From contig NZ_JAIWNA010000007.1 of assembly GCF_020216065.1 (NCBI RefSeq), positions 1 through 64,000 on the forward strand: a stretch of DNA of 64,000 nt, in the 5' to 3' direction. A program made the translations under genes and the position numbers. The notes below the pieces were generated by a model. The model saw nothing but the letters and a program-made list of their open reading frames with translations. It did no database searches and was not told where the DNA came from. Origin of the DNA: Nocardia rosealba. GTDB taxonomy: Bacteria > Actinomycetota > Actinomycetes > Mycobacteriales > Mycobacteriaceae. Below are positions 26,311 through 33,191 of this stretch, piece after piece (positions within the stretch are counted from its first letter, which is position 1; every line of letters starts with the position of its first letter).

Positions 26311-26502
26311 GTGGTCAACAAATCGAAGAAACCCTACGTCGACAACGGCTGGCCCGAGGTGGCCGACGGCGAGCACGCCGTCACCGAACTGTCGGCGACC
26401 CGCGCCGGTAATCTCTCGCCCTTCGGTGAGGACACCGAGTTTCCCGTTCCGGCCGCCACGCTGCCGTATGTACACCCGCAGACTGTCATCAATCGGGTGT
26501 AA
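26311..26502 (+). CDS. Small conserved protein (Rv0863-like position)
   Basis: A 63-residue protein beginning MVNKSKKPYVDNGWPEVADG and ending LPYVHPQTVINRV. It is hydrophilic, with no signal peptide, cysteines or membrane segment. A small protein occupies the same divergent position in mycobacteria (Rv0863), and the PYVHP...VINR ending looks conserved from memory, but I know no function. The start is GTG at 26311 with CAGAAT six bases upstream and no SD. A strong terminator follows the stop by 14 bases. Confidence 0.68.
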   Translation: MVNKSKKPYVDNGWPEVADGEHAVTELSATRAGNLSPFGEDTEFPVPAATLPYVHPQTVINRV

Positions 26503-26516
26503 TTCGAACGGGAAAG

Positions 26517-26555
26517 ACAAGAGCCCGCATCCTGGATGAGGATGCGGGCTCTTGT
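26517..26555. terminator. Bidirectional intrinsic terminator
   Basis: A perfect 16-bp stem (26517-26532 with 26540-26555) and a seven-base loop lie between the convergent small gene and the rpf gene. TTGT on one side and A-rich sequence (AAAGACAA) on the other would serve both directions. Confidence 0.85.
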
Positions 26556-26566
26556 TGTAAGGCGGA

Positions 26567-27175
26567 TCAGGAGGGCAGCAGGCCCTTGTTCGCCTCGAAG
26601 AAATCGATGACCGCCGGGTCCAGCTGGGTGCCCTTGGCGTTGTTGACGAAGTCGATGGCCGCCTGCGGCACGGCGACGCCCTGCTGCTGGGCGACGGTGA
26701 GGGCGCGATCGACGGCCTGGAACACTTCCTGGCTCGGATCCTGCACCTGCGGGACGCTGACCTCGGGGACCCAGCTCGGGGTCGAAGGCACGGCGCGCTC
26801 GGTCGGACCGCTGCTCAGGCCGAGCTTGGCCGAGCAGGAGGGCCAAGCGCCCCAACCCTGGGAAGCGAGAACCTTTTCGGCGACCGCGATCTGCTGTTCG
26901 CGGGTGGCCTGGTTTGCGGTGGCGGCGTACTCCCCGCCGCCGTGTGCGGCCCAGGTGGAGGGCGAGAACTGCAGCCCACCCTGGTAGCCGTTGCCGGTGT
27001 TGATACCCCAGTTGCCGCCGGCTTCACACTGTGCGAGGCGATCCCAGTCGGAGTCGGGGGCCGCGCTGGCGTTTCCTGCGAGGGCAGCGGCTGCGGTGCC
27101 GAAGATGGCGCCGGTGACGGCGACCTTGGCAGCAGTGCGCCCGGTGGAAGTCGGCTTGCGGTGGCGTCCACTCAT
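26567..27175 (-). CDS. rpfA: Resuscitation-promoting factor-like transglycosylase
   Basis: A secreted muralytic enzyme of 202 residues. After a basic N-terminus and signal peptide (cut near ASAAP, about residue 38) comes the Rpf domain, DSDWDRLAQCEAGGNWGINTGNGYQGGLQFSPSTWAAHGG, with the catalytic Glu in CEAGGNW and the paired cysteines of the lysozyme-like fold. The C-terminal 90 residues are Pro/Val-rich with a helical end. Rpf proteins cleave peptidoglycan and stimulate growth of dormant actinobacteria. Position between the Rv0862c/Rv0863-type genes and CspB matches Rv0867c (RpfA), though this protein is shorter. The start is ATG 27175 with AGAGGAAG upstream. A long structured leader precedes it. 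Confidence 0.9.
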   Translation of the reverse strand: MSGRHRKPTSTGRTAAKVAVTGAIFGTAAAALAGNASAAPDSDWDRLAQCEAGGNWGINTGNGYQGGLQFSPSTWAAHGGGEYAATANQATREQQIAVAEKVLASQGWGAWPSCSAKLGLSSGPTERAVPSTPSWVPEVSVPQVQDPSQEVFQAVDRALTVAQQQGVAVPQAAIDFVNNAKGTQLDPAVIDFFEANKGLLPS

Positions 27176-27189
27176 ATCGGGTTTCTTCC

Positions 27190-27370
27190 TCTCGTTCGCA
27201 CCTGCATGTGGTCCGGACTGAGAGGTCTCCCGGTCCGCCCTCACCCCTTGATTCCAATCGGGGTCCGGTACCCGCGGGGTGAGGTTCGGTGCGGCGGGCC
27301 GGTGGTTCCGGGGGCCTGCCCCGGCTGAGAGAAACGGTACGACGGTCAGCGGGGAAAGTCACTATTTGGT
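27190..27370 (-). ncRNA. Candidate ydaO-type (cyclic di-AMP) riboswitch leader of rpf
   Basis: The 368-base gap upstream of rpf is non-coding and rich in paired G/C blocks on the minus strand. Visible pieces include CCCCCGGAACCACCGG, AAGGGGTGAGGGCGGACCGG and CAGTCCGGACC, which loosely resemble the GGGG-GA and CCgAACC segments of ydaO elements. In Streptomyces and mycobacteria, rpf genes of this type are known to carry that riboswitch. I could not fit the full consensus by eye, so this rests on partial motifs plus context. Beyond 27370 the gap holds nothing I recognise. Confidence 0.4.
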
Positions 27371-27543
27371 AACCCGCGTGTGCGGGTGGGTCTCGGGGTG
27401 GTCTCAGGGTTGTCCCGGAGCTGTCCGCGCAGGTAGTCGCGATGCGAGATGTTCGAGACCGTTGCACGCACAGTTCGTAACCATGCCGTTATGTGACGAG
27501 AATCACACAAGAGCCTGGGTATCGATCCATGGGGGTAACCGGT

Positions 27544-27771
27544 TCACCGGGCCCGTCGACCCGACCAGAGGGCGAACCCGATCGCCAGCAGGAAGCCCAC
27601 CGGCGCGAGCATGGCGAGCAGATACAGCCACAGGCCCGGTTCCGCGTCGGACACGATCGGTGTCACGAAGATGGCGACGACGGCCAGGATCCCGATCCCG
27701 AACAGCGCGAGCGCCACCTGCAGCACCCGATCACTGGAACGACGCGCGGGCGGTTGAGGTGAGTTGGTCAC
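27544..27771 (-). CDS. Small two-helix membrane protein
   Basis: A 75-residue protein: a short Pro/Arg-rich N-terminus, a hydrophobic segment (VLQVALALFGIGILAVVAIFV), an acidic loop (SDAEPG) and a second segment (LWLYLLAMLAPVGFLLAIGF), ending GRRAR. I recognise no family. The GTG at 27771 is the most compact start; an ATG at 27831 gives 95 residues and cannot be excluded. It is divergent from the cold-shock gene. Confidence 0.55.
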   Translation of the reverse strand: MTNSPQPPARRSSDRVLQVALALFGIGILAVVAIFVTPIVSDAEPGLWLYLLAMLAPVGFLLAIGFALWSGRRAR

Positions 27772-27933
27772 CGGTGCACCGTAAAACTGATGTGCTCGCG
27801 GTATAGCCACCGGGGTAGACTCTGACCACATCGCGTCCTGCCTTGTTGTGGGGCGCGTTCTTTTCGCGACAAGCAGCAGGTAGTAACCCGGGCCACAAGG
27901 GTTCGGGTATCGAATGATGAACGGGTGAGCGCA

Positions 27934-28356
27934 GTGCCGACCGGCCGGGTGAAGTGGTACGACGTCGAGAAGGGCTTCGGCTTCCTTTCCCAAGACGAGG
28001 GCGAGGACGTCTACGTCCGCTCCTCCGCGCTGCCCGAAGGAGTCGAGGGACTCAAGCCGGGTCAGCGGGTCGAGTTCGGGATGGCCGCCGGTCGTCGCGG
28101 TCCGCAGGCGCTGAGCCTCAAGCTGCTCGAGGCGCCCCCGACCGTCGCCCGCGGTGAGCGTGGCGCGCAGCCCGCCCGCAAGGACGCGGGCCCGCGCAAG
28201 TCGCCCGACGAGCTGCACGGCCTGGTCGAGGACATGATCACCCTGCTCGAGACCAAGGTCCAGCCCGACCTGCGCCGCGGCAAGTACCCGGACCGCAAGA
28301 TGTCCCAGCGCATCTCCGAAGTGGTCCGCGCGGTAGCCCGCGAACTGGACCACTGA
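27934..28356 (+). CDS. cspB: Cold-shock-domain protein with C-terminal extension (CspB)
   Basis: A nucleic-acid-binding cold-shock protein of 140 residues. The OB-fold domain (1-66) has the RNP1-type motif KGFGFLS and RNP2-type DVYVRSS. A helical extension follows: SPDELHGLVEDMITLLETKVQPDLR...KMSQRISEVVRAVARELD. This closely resembles mycobacterial CspB (Rv0871), which begins MPTGKVKWYD, so I prefer the GTG at 27934 (MPTGRVKWYD), with GGTGAG six bases upstream, over the GTG at 27925. The stop is followed two bases later by a long inverted repeat. Confidence 0.88.
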   Translation: MPTGRVKWYDVEKGFGFLSQDEGEDVYVRSSALPEGVEGLKPGQRVEFGMAAGRRGPQALSLKLLEAPPTVARGERGAQPARKDAGPRKSPDELHGLVEDMITLLETKVQPDLRRGKYPDRKMSQRISEVVRAVARELDH

Positions 28357-28358
28357 GC

Positions 28359-28474
28359 TTTTGGAGCGCTGGCGCGCTCGAGTTCGCGGCCCCGCAAGTC
28401 CCGACGATCAGGCACCGTTGCTTGCTCCTTCGTCGCCTACGCAACGGCGCCTGATCGTCGGGACGGCCGCGAAC
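28359..28474 (+). repeat. Long inverted repeat after cspB, apex TCCTTCGTCGC
   Basis: Immediately after the cspB stop come a 24-base tail (28359-28382, identical to the reverse complement of 89-112), outer arms GTTCGCGGCC (28382-28391) / GGCCGCGAAC (28465-28474), a CCGCAA bulge, and inner arms of 24 bases with one mismatch (28398-28421 / 28441-28464). The 19-base loop contains TCCTTCGTCGC (28426-28436). A further small hairpin, CCGCCG-CTTCG-CGGCGG, lies at 28474-28490. It may act as terminator of cspB or as a processed 3' RNA. The apex recurs in the copies after serC and the acyl-CoA synthetase. Confidence 0.88.
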
Positions 28475-28542
28475 CGCCGCTTCGCGGCGGACCCCCCTCG
28501 AGGTCGGGTCGTGGTGGTCCGGAAGCGGCGGGAACCGTGCGA

Positions 28543-29061
28543 TCAGGGCTGCGGGGTGCCCACGCGCCAGAGGCCGTGCACGTCGTACATCTCCTGGCCG
28601 GTGGCCGGGTCGGTGTAGACGATCGGCAGCCGCAGCTCGAAGCCCGCGAGGCGCAGTTCTGGTTCCGGCTGGGTGTCCAGGCTCAGGAAACGGGTGCCCG
28701 ACGGGTAGTCGATGAAGCTCAGGATGCGTTCGAACTGCTCGCCGTTGGGGCGTTCGTACACGGTGACGACGATCCACGGCGCCTCGGCGATGCTGGTCGG
28801 CAGCGACACCTGCACCGGCTTACCCGAGGTGGCCGGGATGTAGTACGTCGACTCGTCGTTGACGCACTCCCCGTTCGACAGCTCGCAGTACCCGTACGGC
28901 TCGACGACGACGGACTCGCCGTTCGCGAACACGGTGAGTTCGGGATAGTGCTTCGGCGCCTTGGACACCGCGTAGGCCACCACACCTGCGGTCACCGCGG
29001 CCAGGGCCAACAGGCCCACCGCGACCAGCGCGAAGATCGTGCGGACGTTGGGCTTGCTCAC
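28543..29061 (-). CDS. DUF2771 exported/membrane-anchored protein
   Basis: A 172-residue protein with one N-terminal transmembrane segment or uncleaved signal (residues 8-32, FALVAVGLLALAAVTAGVVAYAV) and an extracytoplasmic beta-rich domain of the DUF2771 type (VVVEPYGYCELSNGECVNDESTYYIPATSGKPVQVSLP) with two cysteines. Function unknown. The GTG start overlaps the upstream MFS stop as GTGA, and AGGAG lies ten bases before it, so translation is coupled. The pair matches Rv0875c/Rv0876c. Confidence 0.8.
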   Translation of the reverse strand: MSKPNVRTIFALVAVGLLALAAVTAGVVAYAVSKAPKHYPELTVFANGESVVVEPYGYCELSNGECVNDESTYYIPATSGKPVQVSLPTSIAEAPWIVVTVYERPNGEQFERILSFIDYPSGTRFLSLDTQPEPELRLAGFELRLPIVYTDPATGQEMYDVHGLWRVGTPQP

Positions 29062-30905
29062 CAGTGTGGGTCTCCTGTTTCGCGGGGATGGGTCGGCACT
29101 TCCTGCTCGGCGTGCTGGGGGCGGTTGCCGCCGAAGCCCGGCAGCAGGGTGTGCCCGGTATAGCTGACGAAGGTCTGCGCGAGCCCGGCAACCAGGATCA
29201 CGCTGATCACCGCGAAACCCTTCCAGAACTCGGTCGGCAGTAGCACACCGGCCGCCCCGCCGATCACCCAGCTCAACTGCAGAACGGTCTCCGACCGGCC
29301 GAAACCCGAGGCGATCGACTCGGGTGGCAGGTCGTCCTGGATGGCCGCGTCGAGCGATACCTTGGCCAGCGCGCTGGCCGCCGACGCGACGAGCGCGGCC
29401 ACCGCGGCGCCGAACAGATTGCCGGTGAACACAGCGAACAGGGCGACCGCCACACACGCCGCGGTGCAGCCGAGCACCACCAGCGCGGGCCTGCCGAGCT
29501 GTAATCGCGCGCCGGTTGCGTTGCCGCCGAAATTGCCGAAACCGGCGGCCACGCCGACGAGGCCGAGCATGGCCGCCTGCTCGGTCGGACTGCCGCCGGA
29601 GCCCTTGGCGACGAAGGCGATGTAGAAGGTCAGGAACCCGGTGAGCACCCGGATGGAACTGTTGCCCCACAGTCCGGTGACCACCGCGCGGCCGAGCGGT
29701 TGCCTGCGTTTCCTGGCGGGCACGGCCGATTCCTTGCCCGGTTCGAGTACTTCGGTGCGTGCGTCGGAGCCGTGGTAGGTCAGCGTGGTCGGCACCTCAC
29801 CCTCGGTGACCTCCACCCACGACGGGATCCGCAGGCTCAGGTAGGCGCCCGCGATCGCGATGCCCGTGGCGAATACCAGTGCACCGGTGGAGCCGGCGGC
29901 GAGCGCGGCGAGCGCGGCCAGCGCACCCGCCCCGATCGTGCCGCCGACCAGGCCGAACACCGTCAGCCGCGAATTCGTGCGGACCAGGTCGATGTCCGGT
30001 GGCAGCACGCGCGGCGTCACCGCGCTCTTGAGTACCGCGAACGATTTCGAGCCGACCATCATGCACAGGGCGAGCGGATACAACCCCCAGGTGTCGATAT
30101 TGAAGATCAGCAGCACCGCGAACAGCGCCCGCAACCCGAAGGTCGTGGCCAGCGCCAGCCTGCGTCCGCGTTGCAGCCGGTCCAGCAGCGGCCCGATCAG
30201 CGGCGCGATCACCGCGAACGGCGCGATGGTGATGAGCAGATACAGCGCCACCTTGGTTTTCGACTCGGCGGTCGCGCTCGCGAAGAACAAGGTGTTGGCC
30301 AGGGCGACGGCGATCGCGGCGTCGAGCGCGAAGTTGGCCATCGTGGCGTAGGTGAGGGCGGTCAGCCCCGATTGGTCGGCGCCGTCGGCCTTGGCCGCGC
30401 GCTGGAAGGTGGCGATACCGCGTTCGGTGAGTTCGCGACTGCGCATCGCGGCCACGCGGGTGACCGTCAGTTTGCGCGGCACCCGCTGCTTGGGCGGTTC
30501 GTCGGCGGGTTCGTCGGCCCGGGGGAGCGGGCGGGTTCCTGCCGGTCCGTCGAGTGGATCGTGGTGCGGATGGCTGCCGGCCGGTCCTTCGTGGTCCGGG
30601 CGGCCGCCACCCGGTACGTCGGGGTGGTCCGGGTGCGAGCGGCCGCCTGCCGGTGAGTGCGGTGGACCGGCGCCGTTGCGTTTCGGACTCGCCAGCGGCG
30701 TGGTTGCGCCGGGGTCGGGATCGCGCCCGAATCGGCCGCGCGAGCGAACCGGCGCGGTCGGTGGCTCGATGTGTGGGAAGACCTTGCGCGGCGGGGATGG
30801 GGGCGGGTACTGCCCGAAGCCGGGGTGCCGACCGGGTGGTGCACCCGAGGCACTGCCGTCCCGGCGACCACGGTCAGGACCGGATGGATCGCGGGGAGTA
30901 GTCAC
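29058..30905 (-). CDS. MFS transporter with long N-terminal extension (Rv0876c-like)
   Basis: A 615-residue inner-membrane protein. Residues 1-140 are hydrophilic and rich in Pro, Gly, Arg and His (low complexity, presumably cytoplasmic). From about 165 on, twelve hydrophobic segments follow with MFS-like loops such as PLIGPLLDRLQRGRR. The substrate is unknown. Its position next to the DUF2771 gene is the same as in mycobacteria, where it is listed as a conserved transmembrane protein. The start is GTG at 30905 (MTTPRDP). The pair is probably one operon. Confidence 0.83.
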   Translation of the reverse strand: MTTPRDPSGPDRGRRDGSASGAPPGRHPGFGQYPPPSPPRKVFPHIEPPTAPVRSRGRFGRDPDPGATTPLASPKRNGAGPPHSPAGGRSHPDHPDVPGGGRPDHEGPAGSHPHHDPLDGPAGTRPLPRADEPADEPPKQRVPRKLTVTRVAAMRSRELTERGIATFQRAAKADGADQSGLTALTYATMANFALDAAIAVALANTLFFASATAESKTKVALYLLITIAPFAVIAPLIGPLLDRLQRGRRLALATTFGLRALFAVLLIFNIDTWGLYPLALCMMVGSKSFAVLKSAVTPRVLPPDIDLVRTNSRLTVFGLVGGTIGAGALAALAALAAGSTGALVFATGIAIAGAYLSLRIPSWVEVTEGEVPTTLTYHGSDARTEVLEPGKESAVPARKRRQPLGRAVVTGLWGNSSIRVLTGFLTFYIAFVAKGSGGSPTEQAAMLGLVGVAAGFGNFGGNATGARLQLGRPALVVLGCTAACVAVALFAVFTGNLFGAAVAALVASAASALAKVSLDAAIQDDLPPESIASGFGRSETVLQLSWVIGGAAGVLLPTEFWKGFAVISVILVAGLAQTFVSYTGHTLLPGFGGNRPQHAEQEVPTHPRETGDPHW

Positions 30906-31017
30906 AGCCCAATTCTGTCGTACTCGCGCTTTCGGCGTTCACTCGCGGGCGAGCAGTGTCGGACACACTTGGTCGGACGGGTCGACCTGAACGGCCCCGA
31001 CGACCGCGCCCGTCACC

Positions 31018-31794
31018 TCAGCGGGGCACGAATCGCACCTCGAACAGTCGCGGCCAGTACTTGCCGGTGAGCAGGAACCGGTCGGTGCCCGGTAGGTGGG
31101 CGATGCCGTTGAGGACGTCGGTGCGCTCGCGTTCGGTGGCGGTGAGCAGGCCGCTCGCGTCGATGATCGCGGTGATACGGCCGGTGTCGGGGTCGATGCG
31201 CAGGATGTCGTCGGTGGGGAAGTTGTTGGCGTAGACGGTGCCGTCGGGTGCGCAGTCGAGTTCGTTCGGTTTCGGGTCGTCGAGGCCCTGCAGGGTCACC
31301 GATCCGGTCTCGGCGAAGGTCAGCGGGTCGCGGAAGGTGAGTTTCGGGGTGCCGTCGCTCATCACGAGGCGGCCCGGCTGGGCACACAGTCCCCAGCCCT
31401 CGCCCTCGAAGGTGGCGCGGCCGGTTTCGGCGAGGGTGTGCGGGTCGCGGGCGAAGGCGACGCCGTCGCGCCAGGTCAGTTGCCAGACGATGTCGCCCGC
31501 CCGGGTGAGTCCCTCGCCGAACATCCGGCCGGGCAGGTCGACGCGCGCCCGCTCCACACCCGAGACCTGGTCGGTGACGCGGATGTTCGACACGCCCCAC
31601 ATGCCGGTGCCTTCGTAGCGCAATCCGTCGACCACCTCGAGCCCCTGGGTGAACGCCGACGGATCGTGCGGTGACGAGCCGATCACCTCCACCCGCCAGC
31701 GCGGCGGACCGGACTGATCCTGGCCCCCGCAGGAGCTCACGCCGAGCACGCTGACCAGCACTGCGACGGCCAACGAACTCCGATTGCACTTCAT
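31018..31794 (-). CDS. Lipoprotein glutaminyl-peptide cyclotransferase (plant-type beta-propeller)
   Basis: Cyclises N-terminal glutamine to pyroglutamate. A 258-residue protein with a lipoprotein signal (lipobox VSSC at about residue 22) and the five-bladed propeller signature of the family: PSAFTQGLEV, YEGTGMWGVSNIR, WQLTWRDGVAF, MSDGTPKLTFRDP, PNELDCAPDGTVYANNF, VLNGIAH, LLTGKYWPRLFEV. The catalytic Glu would be in PNELDC. The ATG at 31794 is preceded by TACATT exactly seven bases upstream with no SD, so it is probably leaderless. The divergent DUF3027 gene starts only eight bases away. Confidence 0.88.
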   Translation of the reverse strand: MKCNRSSLAVAVLVSVLGVSSCGGQDQSGPPRWRVEVIGSSPHDPSAFTQGLEVVDGLRYEGTGMWGVSNIRVTDQVSGVERARVDLPGRMFGEGLTRAGDIVWQLTWRDGVAFARDPHTLAETGRATFEGEGWGLCAQPGRLVMSDGTPKLTFRDPLTFAETGSVTLQGLDDPKPNELDCAPDGTVYANNFPTDDILRIDPDTGRITAIIDASGLLTATERERTDVLNGIAHLPGTDRFLLTGKYWPRLFEVRFVPR

Positions 31795-31801
31795 ACGGCA
31801 A

Positions 31802-31807
31802 AATGTA
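31802..31807 (-). promoter_or_regulatory. -10 hexamer inside the divergent gene's start
   Basis: TACATT on the minus strand, seven bases before the ATG at 31794. It overlaps the first codons of the plus-strand DUF3027 gene, so promoter and coding sequence share bases. Confidence 0.5.
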
Positions 31808-33191
31808 TGCCGTGAGCGCAGTATCTGTTTCGGAGTCCGGCGTGCGTCCCGTTCTGGCCCAGGCGGCCGAGGTCGCACTTCGTGCGCTCGTCGAGCTGGA
31901 ACCCGACGGGGTCGGAGCCCATCTGGGGGTGACCGCCGAGGACGACTCGTCGGCCACCCACCGGTTCGAGGCGACCCTGCCCGGCTACCGGGGTTGGCAG
32001 TGGGCCGTCGTGGTGGCCGCGCCGCCCGGTGCCGACCACGCGACCGTCAGCGAGTCGGCCCTGCTGCCCGGGCCCGACGCCCTGATCGCCCCCGAGTTCG
32101 TCCCGTGGGAGCAGCGCGTGCGCCCCGGCGACCTCGGCCCCGGCGACCTGCTCGCCCCGCCCGCCGACGATCCGCGCCTGGTCCCCGGTTACGTCGCCAC
32201 CGGCGACCCGGTGATCGACGAGGTGGCCCGCGAGGTCGGCCTCGGCCGCACCCAGGTGCTCAGCCTCGAGGGTCGCCTCGAAGCCGCCCAGCGCTGGTAC
32301 AGCGAATACGGCCCCGACACCGAGATGGCCAAGGCCGCCCCCTCCACCTGCGGCCTGTGCGGCTTCTTCCTGCCCCTGGCCGGCGCCCTGCGCGAAACCT
32401 TCGGCGTGTGCGCCAACGCGATGGGTGCCGACGGCCATGTCGTGCACGTCGAATACGGCTGCGGCGCCCACTCCGACGTCGTCGCACCCTCCGGCAACGG
32501 TTCCCCCCGCTACGAAGCCTTCGACGACCACGCCGTCGACTACGTCGACATCGCCCCCCAGGAAACCGCCGAAGCCGAAGCGGTCGACGCGGCAGCAGCC
32601 GCCCGCAAGGCCCGCGCCGAAGGTGAGCTCCCGGAATCCCCGGAAGAGGTCATCGCCGCCGAAGCCAACACCGACCTCGCCGCTGTCGCACCGCTCGTCG
32701 GCCTCGCGTCGGTATCGGCGACCACCGACCCGGCCGAGGCATCGAGCAACCCTGAATCCGTCGCGGACACAGCGGTTTCCCCTTCGGCAGCCGAAGCCAC
32801 CACGGAGTCGGCCGAGTCGACCTCGATCGCGACCGCCGCTGAGGCGACCGGTACCGCCGACGCGGGAGTGCAGCCTGCCGCTGACGTCGTCACCGAGGCC
32901 GGTGCCGCTGACCGGGCCGGCGATGCTGTTGTGCCAACGGCGCCGGTGGCCGAGGCCGATGTCGCTGATACTCGCAACCAGGATGTCGCCCCGCCTGAGG
33001 ATGCTCCCGTAACCGATTCCGCTGCGGCCGAAGGTTCGGGTGTGGAGACTGATGACGCCGGGGCTGATTCGTCGGGAGGTGCCGACGCGGGCGCGGCGGA
33101 TTCGGCCGCCGATGCTGCTTCCGCCGAGGGTGATTCCGGTGTGACGCACGTCGTGGGCGCCGGGGAGCGCGGATCGTCGGTGGGGCGCTGA
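31803..33191 (+). CDS. DUF3027 protein with long acidic C-terminal tail
   Basis: A 462-residue protein. Residues 1-255 are the DUF3027 domain (homologous to Rv0877), with a cysteine motif CGLCGFFLP...CANAMGADGHVVHVEYGCGAHS that could bind a metal. Residues 260-462 are a disordered Ala/Glu/Thr/Ser-rich tail, strongly acidic and absent from the short mycobacterial protein as I recall it. The first start is ATG 31803; GTG 31812 with CAAAAT seven bases upstream is an alternative. Its TGA overlaps the next gene's apparent CTG start. Function unknown. Confidence 0.82.
   Translation: MYAVSAVSVSESGVRPVLAQAAEVALRALVELEPDGVGAHLGVTAEDDSSATHRFEATLPGYRGWQWAVVVAAPPGADHATVSESALLPGPDALIAPEFVPWEQRVRPGDLGPGDLLAPPADDPRLVPGYVATGDPVIDEVAREVGLGRTQVLSLEGRLEAAQRWYSEYGPDTEMAKAAPSTCGLCGFFLPLAGALRETFGVCANAMGADGHVVHVEYGCGAHSDVVAPSGNGSPRYEAFDDHAVDYVDIAPQETAEAEAVDAAAAARKARAEGELPESPEEVIAAEANTDLAAVAPLVGLASVSATTDPAEASSNPESVADTAVSPSAAEATTESAESTSIATAAEATGTADAGVQPAADVVTEAGAADRAGDAVVPTAPVAEADVADTRNQDVAPPEDAPVTDSAAAEGSGVETDDAGADSSGGADAGAADSAADAASAEGDSGVTHVVGAGERGSSVGR

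Noticed and set aside
28361..28618. 85-codon frame over the inverted repeat after cspB
   Set aside because: It consists of the hairpin itself and antisense of the DUF2771 gene.
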